DNA of 64,000 bases from Acidobacteriota bacterium. Its GTDB lineage: Bacteria; Acidobacteriota; Blastocatellia; UBA7656. The stretch is from positions 124,001 to 188,000 of the forward strand of contig JBFMDH010000002.1 in NCBI GenBank assembly GCA_040754075.1, written 5' to 3'. Numbering within the stretch: position 1 is the stretch's first letter; every line of letters starts with the position of its first letter. A program made the translations under genes and the position numbers. Positions 7,711 through 15,937 of the stretch are shown here, one piece after another. The notes under the pieces are model-generated. The model was not told the origin of the DNA, made no database searches, and worked only from the letters and a program-made list of their open reading frames with translations.

Positions 7711-9780
7711 ATGAGGATGAAAACGATGAAAAAATTTCTCACTACAACGCTGACCGTTTTATTGGCGTTGTCCCCAATCGCTAATGGGGCGAGTAGTCGT
7801 TCATCCGCAAAAGAGCGCAGGGTACAGGATATACGTTCTTTTGCAGGCGATGACGAATTAGGAACGGGAAAAGCGGGAAGACGTAAAATTTCCCCCCAAC
7901 TGGAAGAGAGTTTGCAGGAGAATAATCTGAGGCAAAAACCCAATAAACGGCAAAAAGTGATTATTCAATTGCGTGAAATGCCAAAAGCCCCGGATGCCAT
8001 GATGATACAAGCCGTGAGCGAGACCATGGACGAGCAAATGTTGAGTGCCGAAATCAATACCAACGACATGCGCTCGACGGTTCTGCGTTCAAAAATCGAA
8101 GGGTTAACCGGACGCTTGAAAAAAGCCTTCAATGCGATAGGCATGATTAGTGCGGATATGCCGCTGGCGAAAATTCGTGAACTCGCGGATGATTCGGAGG
8201 TTGCCTATATCAGTCCCGATAGACAGACGACCTCAACCGGTCACATTGAAACCACATCCGGTGCGCTTGCCGCGCGTACCTTAGGTGGCACGATTTCTTA
8301 TAATGGCAGCGGGATCGGCGTTGCGGTTCTCGACAGTGGCATTGACCCGAACCATAATCTGGTTAAAGCCTCAGCCAATCATCCGGGTATCGTTTTTCAA
8401 AAAGATTTCACGGTTACTTCAGGAACCGGCAACCCGGCAGACCCCTTTGGTCATGGTACGCACGTCGCTTCTATCATTAATGGCAGTGACTTGGTTTCAA
8501 ATGGCGCGTATCGCGGTATTGCGCCGGGTGTTAATATCCTCAACCTGAAAGTATTGGACGACAGCGGCAGTGGCGCGTCGAGCTTTGCGCTTGCCGCTCT
8601 CGATTGGTGTATTGCCAACAAAACCACCTACAACATCCGCGTCATCAACCTGAGTTTGGGAGCGCCTGCGGTAGATTCCTACACCAATGATCCGCTGTGT
8701 CTGGCAGCAAAACGCGCTCATGATGCAGGTATTGTAGTGGTCGCGGCTGCCGGTAATGACGGTAAAACATCAACCGGGCAAAAGCTCTTTGGCACTATCC
8801 ATTCACCCGGCGCTGAACCGGCGATTATCACCGTCGGCGCTACGAATACCTATGGAACCAACCTGCGTTCAGATGATGCGGTGGCGAGTTACAGTTCTCG
8901 CGGCCCGACGCGCGGTTCCCGGTTAGTCGGGCTTATCAAAAAGTATGACAATTTTATTAAACCGGATGTCGTGGCACCGGGTAATAAAATCATTGCCGCC
9001 CGATCAAACAATGCTACCGGTGGCGGTAACGGGCTGGTCAATAGCAATCCTAATTTCGCAGTTGGTACGCAAACCGATCCCACCAATAAATTAATGCGCA
9101 TGAGCGGCACCTCAATGGCAGCACCTATCGTCGCCGGCGCAGCCGCTTTAATGCTTCAGGCAAATCCCAACCTCACGCCGAGTTTGGTAAAAGCCATCCT
9201 CATGTATTCAGCGCAACCTATCATGGGAGCCAGCAGCTTTGAGCAAGGCGCAGGCCGAGTCAATGTTGAAGGCGCTGTGCGGTTGGCGAAATTGGCGGTA
9301 GTTTCGTCTGCCATGACGAAAGGCCAAGCCTTGATTAGCTTGCCGACAACCCAATCGAGCACCATCGTCGGCGTTGCCTGCCCTTGGGGCAAAGGCATGG
9401 TCACCAACTATTGTCTGGTGTACGGCGATGCTTTGATGACCTACTGGCAAAGCGTTTATGTACAGGGAAGAAGACTGAACGATGCCACAACCTTTGCGGG
9501 CAGTGTGCTGACCATAAACACCATAGACATAACCGCCGGTGTCAGCAAAACTCAGGGCGCTTTATCGTCCAGCGGGACGCTGATTGCCGACGGCACGTTG
9601 GTTTCCGATGGTTGTTTACTTGCCGACGGCACGTTGATTGCCGATGGTACGTTGATTGCCGACGGCACCTTGATTTCCGACGGTACGTTGGTTTCCGACG
9701 GTACGCTGATCGCTGACAGTCGAGCCAGAACTCTGACAGCTTTACTTGGCGATGACACAAGCGCTATGGAAGCAGAATAA
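7711..9780 (+). CDS. Secreted subtilisin-like S8 serine peptidase with C-terminal hexapeptide repeats
   Basis: 689 residues. The N-terminus (KKFLTTTLTVLLALSPIANG) is a signal peptide. Residues about 80-175 look like an I9-type prodomain. The catalytic domain carries D208 (AVLDSGID), H248 (FGHGTHVAS) and S468 (SGTSMAAP), with the oxyanion Asn in AAAGNDG. After the catalytic domain, residues 622-669 are eight tandem copies of a GTLIAD-like hexapeptide, followed by a charged tail. The enzyme is expected to be exported and self-processed. Three in-frame ATGs lie within the first 18 bases. The first was chosen because GGAAG precedes it by 6 bases. The gene appears monocistronic or joined to the GNAT gene 29 bases downstream. 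Confidence 0.93.
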   Translation: MRMKTMKKFLTTTLTVLLALSPIANGASSRSSAKERRVQDIRSFAGDDELGTGKAGRRKISPQLEESLQENNLRQKPNKRQKVIIQLREMPKAPDAMMIQAVSETMDEQMLSAEINTNDMRSTVLRSKIEGLTGRLKKAFNAIGMISADMPLAKIRELADDSEVAYISPDRQTTSTGHIETTSGALAARTLGGTISYNGSGIGVAVLDSGIDPNHNLVKASANHPGIVFQKDFTVTSGTGNPADPFGHGTHVASIINGSDLVSNGAYRGIAPGVNILNLKVLDDSGSGASSFALAALDWCIANKTTYNIRVINLSLGAPAVDSYTNDPLCLAAKRAHDAGIVVVAAAGNDGKTSTGQKLFGTIHSPGAEPAIITVGATNTYGTNLRSDDAVASYSSRGPTRGSRLVGLIKKYDNFIKPDVVAPGNKIIAARSNNATGGGNGLVNSNPNFAVGTQTDPTNKLMRMSGTSMAAPIVAGAAALMLQANPNLTPSLVKAILMYSAQPIMGASSFEQGAGRVNVEGAVRLAKLAVVSSAMTKGQALISLPTTQSSTIVGVACPWGKGMVTNYCLVYGDALMTYWQSVYVQGRRLNDATTFAGSVLTINTIDITAGVSKTQGALSSSGTLIADGTLVSDGCLLADGTLIADGTLIADGTLISDGTLVSDGTLIADSRARTLTALLGDDTSAMEAE
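9574..9717 (+). repeat. Eight 18-base tandem repeats encoding G-T-L-[IV]-[AS]-D
   Basis: Eight in-frame 18-base units encode GTLIAD, GTLVSD, GCLLAD, GTLIAD, GTLIAD, GTLISD, GTLVSD and GTLIAD. Synonymous differences between units (GGC/GGT, ACG/ACC) show the protein repeat is kept while the DNA drifts. A period of six with one large aliphatic residue per turn suggests a beta-solenoid stalk. Confidence 0.9.
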
Positions 9781-9809
9781 CAGTTGTAGCAACTTAATTA
9801 GAACTTTGA

Positions 9810-10727
9810 ATGGAGATGGCAATGTTACCGTTACAGAAAATCCAGCAAAGCGAAGAATATAAGAGCTACAGACTGCGTGTCGTGCCCCGTCAAGAGGTAC
9901 GGGAATTGACGGACCAGGACTTTGAAGCTGTTATCAAGCTCTTAAAACAAGATCACCTTAGAGCAGTTCAATTGCGTGGGTTGATTCAAGATTATGGCAT
10001 CTCAAACACCGCAGCGCTTCGTGGTCGTTTGTTTGGCTACTACGAAGATGGTGAGTTGCTGAACCTAGCGCTTCTCGGACACCACATCCTCATTTACAAA
10101 GAGTATGAGGGAATCAAACAATTCGCAGAAAAAGCTGCTGAAATCAACGCCCAGGGCTACCTGGTGCTCGGACCGAAAGGTCAAGTCGAAGAATTTTATG
10201 CCTGCTTATCAGAACTGGGACGCCAGTCGCGTATGCGTAGCGACCAACTCTGGTATGTATGCCGCACCCTACAACTGAAAGCGGATTCCGTACAATTGCA
10301 ACTCGCAAAGCCGGAACAACTGGATGAAATCGTTGAAACCCACGCCCTGCTGGTGATGGAACAAAATGGCGGCATTGACCCGCGCGCCAAAGACCCGGAA
10401 GGTTTCCGCCGTCGCGCTCTTGAACGCATCGAAGGCAGCCGCACCTGGGTTAAGGTTGAAGATGGAAAAATTATCTTCAAGGCGGAATTGGTCAGTGAAT
10501 CGCCCGAAGCCGTATACCTGGAAGGTATCTGGACACATCCCGAATACCGCAATCAAGGGATCGGCACTCGTTGCGCGACCGAACTGGTCAATCGTTTTCA
10601 CCTGCAAAAGAAGGCCGTCGGTATTTTAGTTGAACCACAGGAAATCACCGCCATGCACATCTATGAACGCATAGGCTTTGTGCACGAAGAAGACCACTTG
10701 GCGCATTTCCTTACCCCTCTGGATTAA
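9810..10727 (+). CDS. GNAT family N-acetyltransferase with an N-terminal DUF4081-like half
   Basis: 305 residues. The C-terminal half (about 165-300) is a GNAT domain with the acetyl-CoA pyrophosphate loop HPEYRNQGIGTRCATEL and a final AMHIYERIGFV strand-helix. The N-terminal half (about 25-150, VREL..DFEAVIKLL, LALLGHHILIYK, GYLVLGPKGQVEEF) resembles DUF4081, an inactive GNAT-like domain often fused before the active one. The acceptor is unknown. The gene begins 29 bases after the subtilisin stop and is followed by a strong inverted repeat, so the two may form one transcript. Confidence 0.8.
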   Translation: MEMAMLPLQKIQQSEEYKSYRLRVVPRQEVRELTDQDFEAVIKLLKQDHLRAVQLRGLIQDYGISNTAALRGRLFGYYEDGELLNLALLGHHILIYKEYEGIKQFAEKAAEINAQGYLVLGPKGQVEEFYACLSELGRQSRMRSDQLWYVCRTLQLKADSVQLQLAKPEQLDEIVETHALLVMEQNGGIDPRAKDPEGFRRRALERIEGSRTWVKVEDGKIIFKAELVSESPEAVYLEGIWTHPEYRNQGIGTRCATELVNRFHLQKKAVGILVEPQEITAMHIYERIGFVHEEDHLAHFLTPLD

Positions 10728-10731
10728 ACTC

Positions 10732-10784
10732 TCATTGCGTGAGCAAGGACGCCGCAATTCCCAGCGATTTTGCTCACGCAATGA
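10732..10784. terminator. Perfect 15-bp inverted repeat after the GNAT gene
   Basis: TCATTGCGTGAGCAA (10732-10746) and its exact complement (10770-10784) flank a 23-base loop, 5 bases after the GNAT stop codon. No T-run follows, so it is either a factor-dependent terminator or a dispersed palindrome. The right arm covers the ATG of the small open frame at 10781. Confidence 0.55.
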
Positions 10785-10894
10785 CCTCACAACTTTCACC
10801 TCTATTTGCTGCTTACAAATTAAAACTGGATAAACTTCGCCGCATCGCTGAAAATAGACGCCTCGAAAAACTGATTCCGGTTGAGGCTGACTAA
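10781..10894 (+). CDS. Possible small protein or leader peptide (37 aa) abutting the glycosyltransferase
   Basis: This short frame reads MTSQLSPLFAAYKLKL, then a basic amphipathic helix rich in Leu, Arg and Lys, and ends IPVEAD. Its TAA stop is directly followed by the ATG of the glycosyltransferase at 10895 (TAAATG), in the same frame. Such exact abutment is typical of translational coupling. No ribosome site precedes its own ATG, which is buried in a hairpin arm. It could instead be untranslated leader. Confidence 0.3.
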   Translation: MTSQLSPLFAAYKLKLDKLRRIAENRRLEKLIPVEAD

Positions 10895-12037
10895 ATGTTC
10901 AAAAAAGTTTTGCTGCTTTCTGCATCCGCCGGCGCAGGCCACATTCGCGCCGCCCAAGCCATCGAACGCGCCATGATTGAGATGAACGCGGCTACGAAAA
11001 TCCGCCACGTCGATGCGCTCCAGTTCACTAATAAAATTTTTCGCGCGCTCTATTCCAAAGCTTATATTGAACTCGTGAATCGCGCCCCCGACGCTTTGGG
11101 TTGGCTCTATGACCAGTTCGATAAGCCCTGGGAAAATGAACGCCGCCGTTTAGCTCTGGATAAATTGAATGCCCGACCGCTGATAAAGATGGTCGAAGAA
11201 TACGATGCCGATCTTTGCATCTCAACGCATTTCTTACCGGCTGAACTGGTTTCCTGGCTCAAAGCCAAACGACGGCTTGCCGCGCCGCACGCGGTTGTCG
11301 TCACTGACCTCGATGCCCATGCGATGTGGCTCTGTCATCATTACGAACAGTATTTCGTGGCGCTTGATGAAACGCGGGTTTACCTGGAAAAACTCGGCAT
11401 CGCGCCGCATAAAATCGCAGTCACCGGCATTCCCATTGACCCGATTTTTTCGCGTCGTAAAGACAAACAGGAGATGCGCGCCAAACATAAACTAAAAGCC
11501 GATGCCACGACCATTCTGGTGTCGGCGGGCGGATTTGGCGTTGGTCCCATCAAACAAATTCTGCAATCGCTTCTGCACCTCAAACACAAAGCCCAGATCG
11601 TCGCCATCTGCGGGCGCAACGTCGAACTCAAAGATGAAATTGAAAAAATTAGTCGAGAGCTACCGCGCGCGCACGTTGCCATAAAACCCATCGGGTACAC
11701 CACAGAGATGGATGAATACATGGCGGCGTCGGATATTTTGCTGGGCAAACCCGGAGGACTCACAACTTCGGAAGCTTTAGCGATGGGTTTGGTGTTTGTG
11801 ATTGTCAATCCCATCCCCGGTCAGGAAGAACGCAACTCTGACCATTTGCTCGAAAACGGCGCGGCGATTCGTTGCAATAATCTTCCGGTGCTGGCGTATA
11901 AAATTGACCGTTTGCTTGATGACCCTGAACGTTTTGCCGCGATGCAAACGAACGCGCTGAATCTTGCGCGACCCCGCGCCGCGTTCGACATTGTTGAAAA
12001 ATTATTGACGTTAAAAGGCAGGAAACATCGCGTGTAA
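10895..12037 (+). CDS. MGDG-synthase/MurG-like glycosyltransferase (processive diacylglycerol glucosyltransferase type)
   Basis: 380 residues. The N-terminal domain (1-170) matches the MGDG_synth fold: LLLSASAGAGHIRAAQAI is the glycine-rich acceptor loop, then STHFLPAEL and VVVTDLDAHAMW. The C-terminal GT28 domain contains SAGGFGVGP, the hinge LGKPGGLTTSEALAMG (nucleotide-sugar binding) and NPIPGQEERNSDHLLENGAA. Relatives such as UgtP add glucose or galactose to diacylglycerol at the inner membrane face, so a glycolipid-forming role is likely. The sugar and acceptor cannot be fixed. It may be translationally coupled to the short frame just before it. Confidence 0.87.
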   Translation: MFKKVLLLSASAGAGHIRAAQAIERAMIEMNAATKIRHVDALQFTNKIFRALYSKAYIELVNRAPDALGWLYDQFDKPWENERRRLALDKLNARPLIKMVEEYDADLCISTHFLPAELVSWLKAKRRLAAPHAVVVTDLDAHAMWLCHHYEQYFVALDETRVYLEKLGIAPHKIAVTGIPIDPIFSRRKDKQEMRAKHKLKADATTILVSAGGFGVGPIKQILQSLLHLKHKAQIVAICGRNVELKDEIEKISRELPRAHVAIKPIGYTTEMDEYMAASDILLGKPGGLTTSEALAMGLVFVIVNPIPGQEERNSDHLLENGAAIRCNNLPVLAYKIDRLLDDPERFAAMQTNALNLARPRAAFDIVEKLLTLKGRKHRV

Positions 12038-12118
12038 GCGAGCGGGATTTTCTGAGAGCGATGTTTAACCCGAAATAACGCAGTTAAAGACCGCTACTCA
12101 ACGATGAATAGGATGACT

Positions 12119-12490
12119 TTAAGCTGGTTTCAGCGGCGCGCAAAGCTCCAGGTCATTGCCATCGGGGTCTGTGAAATAAATGGATTTTGCGGGCATCCAT
12201 TCGTGAAAGTGTGTGCCGTCAACTTCGACGCCGCGCTCTTTGAGCAGGGCGGCAGCGCGTTCAATATCGCTTTCGGCAACCGTGAATGCGAAATGCTGGG
12301 GATGGAAATGCTCAGGGTCTTGCTGCAAAACAATCATGCCGTCTTCACCACCGGCGCGTAAAAACAGCCAGTTGCGCCGCTCATCGCGAAGACCGACTTC
12401 GAGTTCCAGCACTTCACGATAAAATTTTTCGGCGGCGGCTAAATCCTTCACGCGAATCGCCACTTCATAAATTCCACGAATCGGTAACAT
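12119..12490 (-). CDS. VOC-superfamily (glyoxalase/bleomycin-resistance-like) protein
   Basis: 123 residues, one VOC module pair. It opens IYEVAIRVKDLAAAEKFYREVLEL, has HFAFTV in the middle and YFTDPDGNDLELCAPL at the end. The His of HFAFTV and the Glu of DLELC are two standard metal ligands. Members include glyoxalases, dioxygenases and resistance proteins, and nothing here fixes the substrate. The gene stands alone with GGAGAG just upstream of its ATG, and converges on the glycosyltransferase gene. Confidence 0.85.
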   Translation of the reverse strand: MLPIRGIYEVAIRVKDLAAAEKFYREVLELEVGLRDERRNWLFLRAGGEDGMIVLQQDPEHFHPQHFAFTVAESDIERAAALLKERGVEVDGTHFHEWMPAKSIYFTDPDGNDLELCAPLKPA

Positions 12491-12594
12491 CGAATCTCTC
12501 CAATCTGAAAAAGTAATAAGGCTGAAACGCGCAAGTGAGGCGAATCATGGTGAGCCTTTTGTCATTGATTTACTAAATTTGATCTGTTTAGGGA

Positions 12595-12609
12595 GCGGTC
12601 TGAGACCGC
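12595..12609. repeat. Short palindrome GCGGTCTGAGACCGC
   Basis: A 7-bp palindrome around one base, lying in the 236-base spacer between the VOC gene and the S9 peptidase gene. It belongs to the GCGGTC-N-GACCGC family also seen at 3025-3039 (partial), 30425-30443, 35403-35435 and 37285-37346. I see nothing else of note in this spacer. Confidence 0.5.
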
Positions 12610-12726
12610 GACCTGCTGAGACCCCTAAGTAAATCGTTTGACAATCGGCTTCATTCGGTATCGCTTGCAGATTTCAGCCTTCGCACATCAATTATGGTTT
12701 AGTAATCGATAGGTTCACGGTCAATC

Positions 12727-14790
12727 CTAAGGGTTGGCTTTTTTGTGTTTATCGAACCAGCCGCCGATAAAGGTCATCTTCGCCATCCAGTGACTCGGAC
12801 GCCGCCGTATGCCATGCGGTTCGCCGGGCACGCGCACCAGTACGCTTTCAACGCCGAGCAATTTCAAAGCCTGATAATACTGCTCGGAATCCGACATCGG
12901 GGTGCGATAGTCTTCTTCACCGGTGAGCACCATCGTCGGCGTTTTGACATTTTTGACCACCGACAACAGATTGCGTTTTTCGTAATGTTCGGCGTTATCC
13001 CAGGGCATTCCCGGAAACCAGTATTTCGCTGTCCAGGGAATATCGGATGTGAGCACGAAGCTATACCAGTTAATCACCGGATAGACGGTTACCGCTGCGC
13101 GAAACCGTGTGGTGCGACCAATCATCCAGCAGGTCAGCACACCCCCGCCGCTGCCGCCCGTGACATATAAATTTTCTGCATCCACGTAACCTTTCGCGAC
13201 CACCGCATCGACACCCGAATTCAAATCGTAAAAATCGTTGCCCGGATAGGCGTGATGAATCAGGTTGCCAAATTCCCCACCGTAGCTCGTCGAGCCGCGC
13301 GGGTTGGTATAAAGCACGACGTAATCTTTTGCCGCCCACACCTGCTTTTCAACATCGAAGCGGTCGCCATAATCGGCAAACGGTCCGCCATGAATTTCCA
13401 AAATCAACGGATACTTTTTCGCCGGATTGAACGCCGGTGGTTTGATAATCCAGCCTTGAATTTTGCGTTTATCGAATGAAGATTCGTACCAGATTTCTTC
13501 GACTTCGCCGAGTTGTTTATTGGCAAACAAATCTTCATTCAACGCGGTGATGACTTTGGCGGTTGCATTGCTGCCACCGGCGACCGCAATGTCCGAAGGG
13601 ATTTTCGGCGTTGAATAGGTGAACGCCACTTGCCCGTTTGCTGCAAGCGAAAACCCGCCGCCACCATAAGCCGAGCCGCTGCCGCCGACGTTGTTGGTTA
13701 CATTGGTGAGTTTTCCGTCAAGCGTGTAGTAAGCGATTTTCGTATTGCCTTTGTCGGAGTATTGAAAGTAAATGCGCTCACCTTCGGGCGACCATCGCAC
13801 CCCGCCAACATCTCTATCGAGACTTGCAGAAAGAAGTTGCGGATTGCTGCCATCGCGATTCATCAGGTAAAGCTGGGTGACTTGATAGCCTTGATAGCGG
13901 TCATCGAATCCCGTGTAAGCGATGCGTTTGCCGTCGGGCGAAATTGCCGGAGCCGAATCGGGTCCCTTGCGTGTGGTGAGTTGTTTCATCGTGCCATCGG
14001 CAATCGAAAATTCAAAGATGTTGGTATCCACCGGCTCGGCTTCATAATCGGGATTGCGATTGGCGGAAATCAAGAGCGCTTTACCATCGGGCGTCCACAC
14101 GGCTTCGCTGGCGCGAAAAACGCCGCCGTGTTGAAAATTGCCGCTGGTGATTTGACGCGGCGTGCCGCCTTCTGCGGGCAACACGAAAACGTGATGATAA
14201 CCGGGCGGCAAGTAACCTGGCCCATTGAAACGATAGATAAGTTTATCAATGACTTTTGCAGGGTCAGCCCATTTGGCTCCCGCAGGCGGCGCGGGGATGT
14301 TCGCAACCGTTGCCGGTTTATCGAACACAAAGCTTGTGAAAGAAATCCATTTGCCATCAGGCGACCAGTTGATACCGGCTGGCGGGTATTGCAAATTTGT
14401 GAGCTTTGCAGTCTGTCCGTTGTCCATCCAGCGCAAATAGATTTGCGCGGTGCCGTCCTGGTCAGAAACATAAATCATTTTGCTGCCGTCGGACGACCAA
14501 CGCGGCGACGAGTCGCTGCGATTGCCCGTGGTGAGCGGGCGATTGTTGGTGCCATCGACATTGATAATCCAGATATTCGAGAGATTCCTGTCGGACATGA
14601 TGTCCGCGAACTGGCGCACGTAGAGAATCTGTTTGCCGTTTGGCGAGAGTTGCGGGTCGGATGCGAATTCCAGATTGAACACATCCATTGCCGTCAAACG
14701 GTTCGCGTTGCTTTGCGCGGTTGCCTTGAATGAAAAAACAAAAGCGATGACGAGTGGAATCATCATCGCTTGAAAGAAAAGCCTTCGCAT
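12727..14790 (-). CDS. Secreted S9 family prolyl-oligopeptidase-type peptidase
   Basis: 687 residues from the ATG at 14790, chosen because GGAGG precedes it and a signal peptide follows (RRLFFQAMMIPLVIAFVFSFKATAQS). The N-terminal two thirds is a beta-propeller with TolB/WD40-like turns (ASDPQLSPNGKQILYVRQ, SPRWSSDGSKMIYVSD, APAISPDGKRIAYTG). The C-terminal alpha/beta hydrolase has the nucleophile elbow GGSGGGVLTCW, the acid in TGEEDYRTPMSD and the His in GEPHGIRRRPSHW. It probably degrades peptides in the periplasm, in the dipeptidyl or acylaminoacyl peptidase style. The gene is alone on the minus strand and precedes no obvious operon partner. Confidence 0.92.
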   Translation of the reverse strand: MRRLFFQAMMIPLVIAFVFSFKATAQSNANRLTAMDVFNLEFASDPQLSPNGKQILYVRQFADIMSDRNLSNIWIINVDGTNNRPLTTGNRSDSSPRWSSDGSKMIYVSDQDGTAQIYLRWMDNGQTAKLTNLQYPPAGINWSPDGKWISFTSFVFDKPATVANIPAPPAGAKWADPAKVIDKLIYRFNGPGYLPPGYHHVFVLPAEGGTPRQITSGNFQHGGVFRASEAVWTPDGKALLISANRNPDYEAEPVDTNIFEFSIADGTMKQLTTRKGPDSAPAISPDGKRIAYTGFDDRYQGYQVTQLYLMNRDGSNPQLLSASLDRDVGGVRWSPEGERIYFQYSDKGNTKIAYYTLDGKLTNVTNNVGGSGSAYGGGGFSLAANGQVAFTYSTPKIPSDIAVAGGSNATAKVITALNEDLFANKQLGEVEEIWYESSFDKRKIQGWIIKPPAFNPAKKYPLILEIHGGPFADYGDRFDVEKQVWAAKDYVVLYTNPRGSTSYGGEFGNLIHHAYPGNDFYDLNSGVDAVVAKGYVDAENLYVTGGSGGGVLTCWMIGRTTRFRAAVTVYPVINWYSFVLTSDIPWTAKYWFPGMPWDNAEHYEKRNLLSVVKNVKTPTMVLTGEEDYRTPMSDSEQYYQALKLLGVESVLVRVPGEPHGIRRRPSHWMAKMTFIGGWFDKHKKANP

Positions 14791-14880
14791 AAGCCACCTC
14801 CATATGGATTTTGAAAAATGCCAGAATAAAAAGCAGGTGGCTGAACTATGAATTTGCCCTTGCACGCTGTCAAGGAAGAA

Positions 14881-15765
14881 TTACTCTTCGGTTTGTGACT
14901 CGGCAGGTTGGGCGGGTTTGGCGTGACCGTCAAAATTGATATAGATTCGCGCATTGGCGGTTCGCGCCAGTTCGCGTAAAGTTTCCAATTCTTGCAGCCG
15001 CAACAAAGCCGGGTGTTCCTGATAAGCTTTTGCTGCCTGTTCGCGCTCTTTCAGCGATTGGATTTCAGACTGAGTTTTCAGCGCCTGAATTTCGGTTTGC
15101 GTTTGAGCCGCGATGCGCTGTGCTTCCGCTTGAACCTCTGCGTCGCGTCGGCTGGCTTCGAGCTTTGCCTGGGCTTCGATTTTTTGAGTTTCAGCTTTGG
15201 TTCGCGCTTCTACGAGTTGCGCCTGACTCATGCGTTCGGCGGCAAGCACGCGGTTCATGATTTCTTGCAAATTGCCCGGAAAAATCAGGTCTTTTACATC
15301 GGCGCGAAAAATCGCAACCCCATAGCTTGAAGCAATCTCTTTGACATCGCGCAATATATCTTCGCTTAAACGATTGCGATTGGTGAGAATTTCTTCAAGT
15401 TTCATTGAAGCCAATGAACGGCGGGCGGCTAATTGCACATCGCTGTAAAGGCGGTCTTCATAGTTTGCGACATTATGAATGGCGGCGCGCGCATCGGTGA
15501 CGCGAAACTGAACGATGATGCTTACGCGAATCGCCACTTTGTCAGCGGTCAGAATCTCCTGCCCTTTAATATTCAAATCGCGTTCACGTATATCAACGAG
15601 CAGGAGTTCGACAATGGGTTTTCGTTTGCCCCGCAATTCATCCAAAAATGTTTTCTTTGAATCCGGCACTTCATAACGCCCGGCTTCCAGAATTTTGGTT
15701 AAAACCCCGTCTTCGTACCACAATCCTCTATGCGTATCTTTAATGATGACTTCGCGGTTTTTCAT
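14881..15765 (-). CDS. SPFH/Band 7 domain protein
   Basis: 294 residues. Residues 1-165 are an SPFH (stomatin/prohibitin/flotillin) domain with VPDSKKTFLDELRGKRKP, KVAIRVSIIVQFRVTDARAAIHNV and LIFPGNLQEIMNRVLAAERM. Residues about 170-250 are a long alternating charged coiled coil rich in Ala, Glu, Gln and Lys. The tail is acidic. There is no N-terminal membrane helix, unlike most slipins, so membrane contact would have to be peripheral. SPFH proteins form ring-shaped assemblies that organise membranes or regulate proteases. The gene's stop lies 90 bases before the S9 peptidase start on the same strand. Confidence 0.85.
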   Translation of the reverse strand: MKNREVIIKDTHRGLWYEDGVLTKILEAGRYEVPDSKKTFLDELRGKRKPIVELLLVDIRERDLNIKGQEILTADKVAIRVSIIVQFRVTDARAAIHNVANYEDRLYSDVQLAARRSLASMKLEEILTNRNRLSEDILRDVKEIASSYGVAIFRADVKDLIFPGNLQEIMNRVLAAERMSQAQLVEARTKAETQKIEAQAKLEASRRDAEVQAEAQRIAAQTQTEIQALKTQSEIQSLKEREQAAKAYQEHPALLRLQELETLRELARTANARIYINFDGHAKPAQPAESQTEE

Positions 15766-15906
15766 AGAATCGGTTGATGCCGGCTCCGTAGCTGTAAGCC
15801 GATTTGGAGAACGAATTTTCAGATCGCTTGGCTAAACCATTTTCGCATTGACTGGCAGTCAAACCTGATGTCCATTCGCTCCTGACTTGCCGGAGCCGGC
15901 AAAATC

Positions 15907-15937
15907 AAAAGGGCATCTTAATAGAGGATGCTCTTTT
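15907..15937 (-). terminator. Hairpin terminator overlapping the end of the DUF4139-like gene
   Basis: AAAAGGGCATC (15907-15917) pairs with GATGCTCTTTT (15927-15937) around a 9-base loop with one G-T pair. On the minus strand the stem is followed by TTTTGATTTTG. The stop codon (15936-15938) sits in the stem. Confidence 0.65.

Noticed and set aside
7503-7784. 93-codon frame in the spacer before the first subtilisin
   Set aside because: No family, no ribosome site, and it overlaps the signal peptide region of the subtilisin in another frame.
13630-14733. Long open frame (367 codons) antisense to the S9 peptidase gene
   Set aside because: It lies wholly within a well-supported gene on the other strand, has no family features, is rich in Arg, Gly and Ile as expected for an antisense frame, and lacks a ribosome site.
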